This document shows, piece after piece, positions 7,568 to 15,718 of a DNA stretch of 64,000 bases. The stretch comes from Acidobacteriota bacterium. Its GTDB lineage: Bacteria > Acidobacteriota > Terriglobia > Terriglobales > Acidobacteriaceae. Both the position numbers and the translations under genes were made by a program. Location of the stretch: positions 1 to 64,000 of the forward strand of contig JAJXYY010000024.1 in the NCBI GenBank assembly GCA_021780315.1, written 5' to 3'. Below the pieces are notes generated by a model. That model was not told the origin of the DNA. It searched no databases and was given only the letters and a program-made list of their open reading frames with translations. Each line of letters begins with the position of its first letter. Position 1 is the stretch's first letter.

Positions 7568-9733
7568 TTAGTGCAAACTTGTTGGCAGTTTTTCGATGCG
7601 TACCGCGCATTGCTTGAAGTTGGGTTCGCGGGAGATAGGATCGAAGGCACCGAGGGTTACGAGATTGGAGTTGGTCTCGGAGAAGTGGAAGGGCATGAAG
7701 ACCTGGCCGGGAGCGACGATTCCGGTGATGCGGAGTTCGAGGTTTTTGACGGCGCTACGGCGGGAGACGACGTTGACGCGGTCGTGGGGGCGGAGTTCGA
7801 GGCGGGCGGCGTCGAGAGGGTTCATTTCGAGCCAGGCGTTGGGGACCATGGCGTCAAGCATCTCTACCTTGGCGGTTTTGGTGCGGGTGTGCCAGTGTTC
7901 GACGGTGCGTCCGGTGTTGAGGATGAAGGCGTATTCTTCGTTGGGCTGCTCGGTGAAGGGCAGGCAGGGGACGGTGTGAAGGATGGCTTTGCCATCGGGG
8001 GTGGGAAAGATGCCGTCGTTGTAGAGGCGCTCGCCACCCCATTGGACTCCGCCCTGATCTTCAATTTGCTGCCAGGTGAAGTTGCTGTAGTCGCACATAC
8101 GTCCGGCGGAGACGCGCTGCCACTCCTGGAAGGCGTCGTGGGTGGTCTTCCAGCCGGGGAAGAGTTGTTCGCGGACGCCGAGTTTTTCGGCGATGCTGAG
8201 GAAGATGTCGAAGTCGGGGCGGGCTTCCGCGGGTGGTGGAACGAAGGCGTTGACCTTGCTGATGCGTCGCTCGGAGTTGGTGTAGGTGCCTTCTTTTTCT
8301 CCCCAGATGGCTGCGGGTAGAACGAGGTGCGCGAAGTCGGAGGTGGGGGTGGGGTGGAAGCCGTCCTGCACGACGAGGAAGTCGACGTTGCGTAGGGCCT
8401 GCTCGAGGACGGAGTAGTTGGGGAAGGAGACGACCGGGTTGGTGGCGATGAACCAGAGGGCTTTGACTTTGCCGGCGACTGCGGCTTCGATGATGTCGGG
8501 ATAGGCGAGGCCACGGGCAGTGGGGATGGTATCGACGTCGATGTTCCAGAGGCGGGCGAGGTCTTCGCGGTCCTGATGGTTGTCGAATTTGCGATAGCCG
8601 GGGAGGCTGGAGGTGAAGCCGGTCTCGCGGGTGCCCATGGCGTTGCACTGGCCGGTGATGGAGAACGGCGCTGCTCCGGCGCGGCCGATATTGCCGGTGA
8701 TGAGAGCGAGATTGTTGATGGCGGTGACGGTAGCAGCGCCCTGAGTGGAGTGATTGACGCCCATGGTCCATCCGATGAAGGCTGCTTTGGCGCGGCCGTA
8801 GAGGTGGGCGGTGCGGAGGATCTGGGCCTCGGTGAGGCCGGTGACCTCGGCGACGTGTTCCGGGGTGAAGGTGGCGACGAAGGCTGCATACTCTGCGAAG
8901 CCGGTGGTGTGCTGGTCGATGTAGGTCTGGTCGATGAGGCGGTCGCGAATGAGGATGTGGGCGATGCCGTTGAGCAGGGCGATGTCGCTGCGGGGTTTGA
9001 CGGGGAGATGGAGGTCGGCCATCATGGCGGTCTTGGTGACGCGCGGGTCAGCGACGATGAGGGTACGAGTTTGGTCGCGTTCGAGGCGGTGGCAGAGGAT
9101 GGGGTGGTTGTCGGCGATGTTGGCTCCGATGAGGAGGACGACGTCGGCGTGCTGCATGTCCGCGTAGGAGCCGGGAGGGCCGTCGCTGCCGAAGGAGAGT
9201 TTGTATCCGGCGACGGCGGAGGCCATGCAGAGGGTGGTGTTGCCGTCGTTGTTGCGGGTGCGGAAGCCGAGTTGGACGAGTTTGCCGAGGGTGTAGCACT
9301 CTTCGGTGAGGAGTTGGCCGGTGCCAATGACACCGAGGGCGTCTTTGCCGTACTGGGTCTGTACGGCGCGGAATTTTTCGATCATGGTGTCGAGGGCTTC
9401 GTCCCAGGAGACGGGTACGAGTTTGCCGTCTTTACGGAGTAGAGGCAGGCGCGCGCGTCCGGGAGCGTCGAGGATGTGATGTTCGCTGAGACCTTTGGGG
9501 CAGAGTTTGCCGCGGTTGACGGGGTGGTCGGGATTGCCGCGGGCGGCGACGGCTTTGCCATCCTTGATGCCGATGAGCATTCCGCAGCCGACGGAGCAGT
9601 ATCCGCAGGTGGTCTTGACCCAGGAGTCTGCGACGCGGGCGGAGGCGATGTGTCCGAAGCGGGGATCGCGCTGGAAGGAATAGCTGGATTTGCGTGTGTC
9701 GATGCCGAGGGCGCGGCGGAGTCGGTTCCACAT
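7568..9733 (-). CDS. nasA: Assimilatory-type nitrate reductase catalytic subunit (Mo-bis-MGD)
   Basis: This 721-residue molybdopterin oxidoreductase has an N-terminal [4Fe-4S] motif (CGYCSVGC...KLCPKG, about residues 44-75), the NasA/NarB-like LCMASAVAGYKLSFGSDGPP segment carrying the probable Mo-ligand Cys, and a C-terminal molybdopterin-dinucleotide binding domain. It reduces nitrate to nitrite. There is no Tat signal, so it should be cytoplasmic. Its ATG shares one base with the stop of the upstream FeS/anchor gene (TAATG), indicating translational coupling and probably a physical complex. The NasA-type C-terminal [2Fe-2S] extension is absent. Confidence 0.9.
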   Translation of the reverse strand: MWNRLRRALGIDTRKSSYSFQRDPRFGHIASARVADSWVKTTCGYCSVGCGMLIGIKDGKAVAARGNPDHPVNRGKLCPKGLSEHHILDAPGRARLPLLRKDGKLVPVSWDEALDTMIEKFRAVQTQYGKDALGVIGTGQLLTEECYTLGKLVQLGFRTRNNDGNTTLCMASAVAGYKLSFGSDGPPGSYADMQHADVVLLIGANIADNHPILCHRLERDQTRTLIVADPRVTKTAMMADLHLPVKPRSDIALLNGIAHILIRDRLIDQTYIDQHTTGFAEYAAFVATFTPEHVAEVTGLTEAQILRTAHLYGRAKAAFIGWTMGVNHSTQGAATVTAINNLALITGNIGRAGAAPFSITGQCNAMGTRETGFTSSLPGYRKFDNHQDREDLARLWNIDVDTIPTARGLAYPDIIEAAVAGKVKALWFIATNPVVSFPNYSVLEQALRNVDFLVVQDGFHPTPTSDFAHLVLPAAIWGEKEGTYTNSERRISKVNAFVPPPAEARPDFDIFLSIAEKLGVREQLFPGWKTTHDAFQEWQRVSAGRMCDYSNFTWQQIEDQGGVQWGGERLYNDGIFPTPDGKAILHTVPCLPFTEQPNEEYAFILNTGRTVEHWHTRTKTAKVEMLDAMVPNAWLEMNPLDAARLELRPHDRVNVVSRRSAVKNLELRITGIVAPGQVFMPFHFSETNSNLVTLGAFDPISREPNFKQCAVRIEKLPTSLH

Positions 9734-11352
9734 TAGTGTGTTCCTCCGCGAGTGAAGGTGAGAGCCATGTTGAGGGGTACGACGGAGACGAAGAAGAGGT
9801 AGCGAGCGAGCAGGATTCCGAGGGTGGCTGCGACGCAGGCGAGGACGGGATTGCCGACGATGGTGAGGACGGTGGTGGCAGCGACGAGTCCGAAGCAGGC
9901 GATGAGTGCGGCGCGGAGGTCGGGCAGGTTGAGCAAGGTGGCTGATGCACGCTGCTCAAAGAGTGGTGAACGATGGAGACGGACGAGGCGGGTGATTTGG
10001 TTGGTGAGCCAGAGAAGAGTGGCTATGGCTACGGGCCAGGTGGAGTTGTGCTGGGAGGTCGCCGTGGTGAACTGCCACAGGAGTGGGAGATGGGTGATGA
10101 GGGCTTCGATGACGCTGCTGAGGACGGGGTGCAGCGTGGTGCCGAGGAGCAGGGCACTGAGGAGGAAGTCGATAGGAGTGTGGAGCATGTTCCAGGAGGG
10201 TCGAGCGGGAACCAGATAGATGTATGCGCTGGCCAGGATTCCGGCGATGCCGAGCAGGGTGGCGAGGGTACCGAGGGAGTTCTGCAGTACGGAGTTGGTG
10301 GCGAGGGGTTGGAGGCGCTGGAGCGCGGGGATGGGGAGAATGCCAGCCCATGCGATGAGGGTAGCGGTGGTGAGGGTGAGGAAGAAGAGACCGAAGAGGA
10401 GGACCTCGCGGCTGAGCCAAGAGCGCTTCCACATTTTGAGGGCCCGCCAGGCATAGGCAGGGCGGCCAAGATGGAAGACGGATATGTTGAGAGCGACGGC
10501 GGTGATGCCGAGGAGCAGGGTGAGGAACAGCGGAGATGCTGTGTGGCTGAGGAGGGTTACGGCGAGGGCTCCGGTGACGGCCTGCATGAGGGTGGTCATG
10601 AAGACGAGCGAGAGATGCGCGTGCTCGGGACGGATACGTCCGGTATCGACGCGCTCTAGTTGCGCAGAGGACTGGGAGGGCAGGGTGATACGGGTGGTGG
10701 AGATGGTGTGTCCGGCGGCGGGCATGCCGGGGGATTCTGCGGCGGCGTAGTCGACGCGCCATGCGGTCATGTTGACGACTTCGATCTCGATGGCGGCTTC
10801 GGGGCAGGCGTTGACGCAGGCGGGTTCGAGACCATCGGTGAGGCGGCCGTGGCACATATCGCATTTGCCGACGACGCCGCGCTCGGGGTTGAACTGGGGG
10901 ACGGAGTAGGGGCAGTTCCAGACACAGTACTGGCAGCCGATGCAGGCGTCGGCGGAGTGGAGGACGATGCCGGTGACGGGGTCTTTGGTGTAGGCGTCGA
11001 CGGGGCAGCCTTTGACGCACTCGGCATCGAGACAGTGGTTGCAACCCATGGAGAGATAGTGCCGCTGGGTGTCGGGGTAGGAGCCACCTTCGATCTCGCC
11101 GATGCGTCGCCAGCGGATGTCGGTGGGGTTACCGTTCTGCTCGTTGCAGGCGATCTCGCAGGAGCGGCAGCCGATGCACTTGGTCATGTTGAAGTGGAAG
11201 CGGAACTGCTCGTCGGGCAGGAGGGCGCGCTGGGGGATGAGGGAGTCTACTATCTGTGGACCGAAGGAAGGTTTGCCGAGATCATCGAGGGTCATGCGAA
11301 CGAGAGAGCCATCGCTACCGGCGAGTGCGCGATCATGAAGTGGAAGGGACAC
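9733..11352 (-). CDS. Fused DmsB-like four-cluster ferredoxin and DmsC-like membrane anchor
   Basis: Residues about 50-200 hold four cysteine clusters typical of DmsB/NrfC electron-transfer subunits: CIGCRSCEIACN, CNHCLDAECVKGCP, CIGCQYCVWNCP and CDMCHGRL...CVNACP. From about residue 245 to 539 there are around eight membrane helices of the DmsC anchor type. In DMSO reductase these are separate subunits; here they are one polypeptide. It starts at a GTG with AAGGAGAG four bases upstream. Position between the diflavin reductase and nasA with a one-base overlap to nasA implies that it delivers quinol electrons to NasA. No Tat signal is seen, so the FeS domain should face the cytoplasm. Confidence 0.87.
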   Translation of the reverse strand: MSLPLHDRALAGSDGSLVRMTLDDLGKPSFGPQIVDSLIPQRALLPDEQFRFHFNMTKCIGCRSCEIACNEQNGNPTDIRWRRIGEIEGGSYPDTQRHYLSMGCNHCLDAECVKGCPVDAYTKDPVTGIVLHSADACIGCQYCVWNCPYSVPQFNPERGVVGKCDMCHGRLTDGLEPACVNACPEAAIEIEVVNMTAWRVDYAAAESPGMPAAGHTISTTRITLPSQSSAQLERVDTGRIRPEHAHLSLVFMTTLMQAVTGALAVTLLSHTASPLFLTLLLGITAVALNISVFHLGRPAYAWRALKMWKRSWLSREVLLFGLFFLTLTTATLIAWAGILPIPALQRLQPLATNSVLQNSLGTLATLLGIAGILASAYIYLVPARPSWNMLHTPIDFLLSALLLGTTLHPVLSSVIEALITHLPLLWQFTTATSQHNSTWPVAIATLLWLTNQITRLVRLHRSPLFEQRASATLLNLPDLRAALIACFGLVAATTVLTIVGNPVLACVAATLGILLARYLFFVSVVPLNMALTFTRGGTH

Positions 11353-11425
11353 TGGACTCTCCTTTCGTTGGTGGGGCTACTGACCGTGGTGGTGGCTGAT
11401 CCGGGTTGCGTGGGACTGATCGGAG

Positions 11426-13222
11426 TTAGTAGACGTCGCGGTGATAGCGGTGCTGCTCCTTGAGGGAGTTGACGTACTCGCTGGCTGCGGCGGGGTCGAG
11501 GTGGCCTTGCTGCTCGACGATGCGGTGGAGGGTGGCATCGACGTCCTTGGCCATGCGGGCAGCGTCTCCGCAGACGTAGATGCTGGCACCTTCCTGAAGC
11601 CATTTCCAGAAGTGGGAGGCTTTTTCGAGCATCTTGTCCTGCACGTAGACCTTGTGCTCCTGGTCGCGGGAGAAGGCCAGGTCGAGGCGGGTGAGGTGTT
11701 GGTCGGTGACCATGGACTCGAGTTCATCGCGGTAGAGGAAGTCGGTGGTGGCGGAGCGCTCGCCGAAGAAGAGCCAGTTGCGGCCAGTTGCGGCGAGGGC
11801 GCGGCGCTCGTGAAGAAAGGAACGGAAGGGAGCGATGCCGGTGCCGGGACCGATCATGATGATGGGGGCGTCGGACTGTTTGGGTAGGCGGAATTTCTTG
11901 TTTGGTTGGATATAAATGGGCAGCGATTGCCCGGTGGGGGTGCGATCAGCGAAGAGGGTGGAGCAGACACCGCCGCGTTCGCGGTTGTGCGAGCGATAAC
12001 GGACGACGGCGACGGTGGTGTGGATTTCGCCTGCGTGCGCGACGGGACTGGAGGAGATGGAGTAGAGGCGCGGGGTGAGTTTGGGCAGCATGGCGACGAG
12101 GTCAGCGGGATCGTGGAGGACGCCAGGGTAATCGAGGAGGAGGTCAATGAGACCACGGTCCGAGGTGTAGGCGTCGAGGTGGGATTGCTGCTCCGGGATG
12201 AGGAGACCAAAGAGAGTGTGGCACTGGCCGATAGTGGCGTAAGCCTCAATCATTTTGCGAGTGAGACGGGTTATCTGGAGATGATTGAGGAGGGCATCGT
12301 GAAGGGTTGTTGCTCCGACCTTCAAGAGTTGCACAGGAGCGGAGCCGCTGAAGTTGAGCTTGTGCAGGATCTCCTCGACGAGGCGTGGATCATTCTGGGG
12401 GATGACGCCACAGGCATCTCCGGCCTCGTAGTGGATGGCGGAGTCCTGAATAGAGAAGGCCATGTGCAGGGTGAGTTTGCTGGAGACGTCGAGGGTGAGA
12501 GGACGCTTGTCGACGAGGGGTGCGAGGAAGGGATTTTCGCGATTGTGCAGGGGGGCGCTGGTGTTTGCACGGGCGGCGATGGGCAGGCTTGTGGCGATGG
12601 GGGTGGACGCGGGACGGGAGGCACGAGGAGCTACGATCTCATTGAGCTTGCCGAAGAGGGTGGACTTCCAGGTGGCGAGCGGGAGATCGAGATCGATGTC
12701 GCAGTCAACGCGGTCGGCGATGCGGGTGGCACCGAGGGCGGTGAGTTTATTGTCGAGGTCGACACCGAACTTGCAGAAGTGCTCGTAGTTGGAGTCTCCC
12801 AGGGCGAGGACCGCGTAGGAGAGGTTCTCGTAGCGGGGAAAGTGCTCGAGGCAGAGTTGCTCGTAAAAGGGCTGAACTGCGTCGGGAGCGTCGCCCTCGC
12901 CGTAGGTGCTGGCGATAAGGATGGCGTAACGCTCTGCGGCCAGGGCTGCGGGGGTATAGCCTTCGAGCGAGAGCAGGGAGGCGACGTGTCCTTTGGCTTT
13001 GAGCTCTTTGGCGAGCTTGCGGGCGATGCCTTCGGCGGTACCGGACTGCGAGGCGTAGAGTACGGCAATCTTGAGCGTGGGTGGTGCTTCCGGCGCAATT
13101 GCAGGTACGGCGGAGGAGTAGACACCGGCGAGGAACCCGTTGAGCCAGGCACGCTGGTCATCGGAGAAGGGTGCGTTGTCGGGGATGAAGGGCACGAGTG
13201 TGGGCTGGGGCGTGGAGGTCAT
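11426..13222 (-). CDS. NADPH diflavin reductase (CysJ-like sulfite/nitrite reductase flavoprotein)
   Basis: The track ORF starts too early; the ATG at 13222 (MTSTPQPTL), one base after the nirA stop, gives 598 residues. Domains are an N-terminal YLxGF-like tail, a flavodoxin domain (KIAVLYASQSGTAEGIARKL), an FAD-binding domain (RLYSISSSPV, GVCSTLFAD) and an NADPH domain (IGPGTGIAPFRSFL, IYVCGDAARMAKDV) ending HRYHRDVY, as in CysJ. It passes NADPH electrons through FAD and FMN to a siroheme enzyme. Tight coupling to nirA suggests the partner is NirA, though it could also serve sulfite reduction for the nearby cys genes. Confidence 0.88.
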   Translation of the reverse strand: MTSTPQPTLVPFIPDNAPFSDDQRAWLNGFLAGVYSSAVPAIAPEAPPTLKIAVLYASQSGTAEGIARKLAKELKAKGHVASLLSLEGYTPAALAAERYAILIASTYGEGDAPDAVQPFYEQLCLEHFPRYENLSYAVLALGDSNYEHFCKFGVDLDNKLTALGATRIADRVDCDIDLDLPLATWKSTLFGKLNEIVAPRASRPASTPIATSLPIAARANTSAPLHNRENPFLAPLVDKRPLTLDVSSKLTLHMAFSIQDSAIHYEAGDACGVIPQNDPRLVEEILHKLNFSGSAPVQLLKVGATTLHDALLNHLQITRLTRKMIEAYATIGQCHTLFGLLIPEQQSHLDAYTSDRGLIDLLLDYPGVLHDPADLVAMLPKLTPRLYSISSSPVAHAGEIHTTVAVVRYRSHNRERGGVCSTLFADRTPTGQSLPIYIQPNKKFRLPKQSDAPIIMIGPGTGIAPFRSFLHERRALAATGRNWLFFGERSATTDFLYRDELESMVTDQHLTRLDLAFSRDQEHKVYVQDKMLEKASHFWKWLQEGASIYVCGDAARMAKDVDATLHRIVEQQGHLDPAAASEYVNSLKEQHRYHRDVY

Positions 13223-13223
13223 G

Positions 13224-14987
13224 TCAGCGGGCCTCATGAGGAGAGCAGAATGATTTGAGTTGAGCGATGTCGTGGCGGCGGCTGAAGCTGAGGAACGACT
13301 CGTCTGGCAGGCGTTGGGTGGTGTAGGCGTGGAATAGCCGCTCCATGACAGGGGGTAGGTCTGCGAACTTGATGGCGGGGATGAGTTCGCGGGCGATGCT
13401 CTGATCCTGATCGGAGCCGCCGCCGATAACGACCTGGTAGCCTTCTTCGCCACCGATTTTGACGCCCATGAGGCCAAGGTCGCCGATGTAGTGCTGGGCG
13501 CAGGAGTGGCTGCAGCCGGTGACGTGGAGGTTTACGGGCTGGTCGATCGGGAAGCGTGCGTCGAGCAGGTTGGCGAGGGCAACGGCATGCTTTTTGGTAT
13601 CGCTGGCGGCGAAGCGACAACCCTGGTTGCCGGTGCAGGCTACGGTGCCGCGGAGCACGGCGCCGGCGGTGATGTTGAGGCCGGCGTCAATGACGGCTAG
13701 TTGCGCGGCTGCGAGGTGCTCGGTTGGGATGTTGGGGATGATGATGTTTTGCCAGACGGTGAGGCGAAGTTCGCTGGAGCCGAAGCGGTCGGCGATGTCG
13801 GCGAGGGCAAGCATTTGGGCGACAGGGAGTTGCCCGACAGGGATCGAGATGCCGATGTAGTGCAAGCCGGACTGGGATTGCGGATGAACGCCGAGGTGAG
13901 CGGCTCGGTCGATGTGGTTGCGCGGTTCGCAGTCTGCGAGGGGGAAACGGATGAGGGGAAAGTCGAGTCGGCTTTCGGTTTCGGCGAGAAAGCGTTCTAC
14001 ACCCCAGCGATCGACGAGGTACTTGAGGCGGGCTTTTTTCCGGTCGGTGCGGTCGCCGTTCTCGGAGAAGACACGGATCATGGCGGCGGTGACGGCTACG
14101 GTCTGGTCGGGGCGGAGGAGCAGGCCGCAGTCGGACGCGAACTGCTTGTGGCCGGTGATGCCGCAGAGGAGGACGCGGAAGTAGATGCCGGCGGGGATGC
14201 CGTGACCTTCGTTGACGCGTACGGCGATGAAGCCGATGTCGTTGGTGTCGGCGACGACGCTGATGGCTCCGCCGTTGTCGAAGGCGACGTTGAACTTACG
14301 GGGGAGGCCAAAGAGATCGCGAGAGTTGAGGATGTAGAGGTTGAGGGCTTCGGCGAGGTGGGCGACGTCGTAAAGTTCGGTAGGGTCGATGCCAGTGATG
14401 GGGGAGGCGGTGATGTTGCGGATATTGTCTGCGCCGGCACCACGGGAGGACATGCCAAGGGCCTGAATTCGAGCGAGGACACGGATGATGTCCTTGGGCT
14501 GGAACTGACGGATCTGGAGGTTGCCGCGGGTTGTGATGTCGCAGCGTCCCGAGCCCCAGTCCTGGGCCATCTGGGCGAGGCCTCGCATCTGGTAGGACGT
14601 GAGTTGGCTGCCGGGGACGCGCATCCTTAGCATGAATGAGTCCTGCGTTGGGGCGACGTAGAAGAGACCATGGAACTTGAAGCGGAAGAGATCGTCGGGG
14701 GTGGGGGGCTTGTTTTCGCTGGCGTGGGCGAGGAGTTTGTCCCAGATATCGAGGGGGTTTTCTTCAAACTTCCAACGTTCTTCTTTACAGAGGTCGGAGA
14801 CGGGGGTGCCGAGGTATGTTTCGTCAGAAGCTTCGTCGGTGTTGCTGGGGAGCGTAGCGGGGGATTGATTTTCAGGAGCGGCAACTGTCGGGAGAGCGAC
14901 CCGGTGAGCAACCCCTGCGAAGAAGCCCTGGAGGTACTGCTTCTGCTGTGAGTCGAAGTCGGCGTAGGTGGTGGATTGCGAATTCAT
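13224..14987 (-). CDS. nirA: Siroheme nitrite (or sulfite) reductase, NirA-type
   Basis: This 587-residue protein has two ferredoxin-like half domains and the siroheme/[4Fe-4S] ligand motifs ACTGNQGCRF and VTGCSHSCAQHYIGDLG. It reduces nitrite to ammonia by six electrons; sulfite reductases of the same family are close relatives and cannot be excluded, since no other cysI is in the window. The N-terminus has an extra tail containing QKQYLQGFFAGV, echoed in the diflavin reductase next door. It is the first gene of the operon, starting at 14987 with GAGGA upstream and a leader of about 245 nt. Confidence 0.88.
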   Translation of the reverse strand: MNSQSTTYADFDSQQKQYLQGFFAGVAHRVALPTVAAPENQSPATLPSNTDEASDETYLGTPVSDLCKEERWKFEENPLDIWDKLLAHASENKPPTPDDLFRFKFHGLFYVAPTQDSFMLRMRVPGSQLTSYQMRGLAQMAQDWGSGRCDITTRGNLQIRQFQPKDIIRVLARIQALGMSSRGAGADNIRNITASPITGIDPTELYDVAHLAEALNLYILNSRDLFGLPRKFNVAFDNGGAISVVADTNDIGFIAVRVNEGHGIPAGIYFRVLLCGITGHKQFASDCGLLLRPDQTVAVTAAMIRVFSENGDRTDRKKARLKYLVDRWGVERFLAETESRLDFPLIRFPLADCEPRNHIDRAAHLGVHPQSQSGLHYIGISIPVGQLPVAQMLALADIADRFGSSELRLTVWQNIIIPNIPTEHLAAAQLAVIDAGLNITAGAVLRGTVACTGNQGCRFAASDTKKHAVALANLLDARFPIDQPVNLHVTGCSHSCAQHYIGDLGLMGVKIGGEEGYQVVIGGGSDQDQSIARELIPAIKFADLPPVMERLFHAYTTQRLPDESFLSFSRRHDIAQLKSFCSPHEAR

Positions 14988-15239
14988 GCGGAAGATCCTC
15001 TTGGGAAAGCTTCAGAAGACTGAAGGTTGCCGTAAAGTTCGTGAACGCGTGGTGCGATGCTGGAGCAGCAAAGCCGACCATGCAGGGCCAGATCGGACAT
15101 CGATATCCTTGATGGAGTTCAAGGCGATGGATTCAGGGCTCTTCGCGGAGCATGAACTGTGATGTGTGAGGAAGTTGCCCGCTCCACGGCATGGTGAGGG
15201 GCGTGTCAGAGAGGCGTTATACGTGCCTACTATGGAGCA

Positions 15240-15267
15240 ACTATAACCTTGTCAGGATGCATGGCAA
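15240..15267 (-). promoter_or_regulatory. Probable sigma-70 promoter of the nitrate operon
   Basis: Read on the minus strand: TTGCCA, 16-bp spacer, TATAGT, each one mismatch from consensus. It would give a leader of about 245 nt before the nirA ATG. Confidence 0.5.
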
Positions 15268-15402
15268 ATCGGAATAGAAAAAAGCTATACGGCGTATTGG
15301 GGGAAATGAATATGCAGTGCGTCAAGCGGGTTTCGGGTCATAAAAAGGTTGCGTGGCACCTGTGCGCATGTTACAAACGCGTTACTGCTACGACCAAGCC
15401 AC

Positions 15403-15438
15403 GACACCTTGACGTGTCATAATCTGCACGTTGGCAGA
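15403..15438 (+). promoter_or_regulatory. Tandem hairpins with six-base loops (candidate ANTAR target)
   Basis: GACAC-CTTGAC-GTGTC, then four bases, then TCTGC-ACGTTG-GCAGA. Both stems are perfect 5-bp stems with hexaloops, the layout of ANTAR-protein RNA targets. The loops only partly fit the known A1/G4 rule (first has G4, second has A1), so the assignment is tentative. Confidence 0.3.
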
Positions 15439-15553
15439 GCGTCCGCCTGAAGATCTTGTGGATGTTTCCGCTGATGTTGAGCCTGGCCCTGATAGCCTGG
15501 CATACACCTCCCAATAGTTACTGAAGCAGCATCCTGCTGGCAAGATGACGGTT

Positions 15554-15565
15554 ACACCATGGTGT
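15554..15565. promoter_or_regulatory. 12-bp palindrome ACACCATGGTGT
   Basis: A perfect palindrome 154 bp upstream of the porin start. A related inverted repeat GGTGT-CGA-ACACC lies at 15670-15682, overlapping the alternative hairpin GTTCG-GTGT-CGAAC (15666-15679). They could be operator half-sites. Confidence 0.3.
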
Positions 15566-15718
15566 CTCTGTCGCTTGTTTGCGGATTTGTTGGTATCGAG
15601 TCCCTCGCTGGTTGCAGGAGATTTTCATCCATTCGGTGGATTCGACTCTTCATGGATTCCTGTAGGTTCGGTGTCGAACACCAACACAATTGAAAGTTAC
15701 TTTTTCCCCTGGAGAATT

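Larger units (their letters stand above)
14988..15718. promoter_or_regulatory. Divergent control region between nirA operon and porin gene
   Basis: This 731-bp stretch has no credible gene. It contains a good minus-strand promoter, several stem-loops in the nirA leader (for example CTTCAG-AAGA-CTGAAG at 15010-15025), tandem six-base-loop hairpins at 15403-15438, a GCCTGGC direct repeat (15481 and 15495) and two short palindromes nearer the porin. Its length and structure suggest RNA-level or multi-factor control. Confidence 0.55.
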
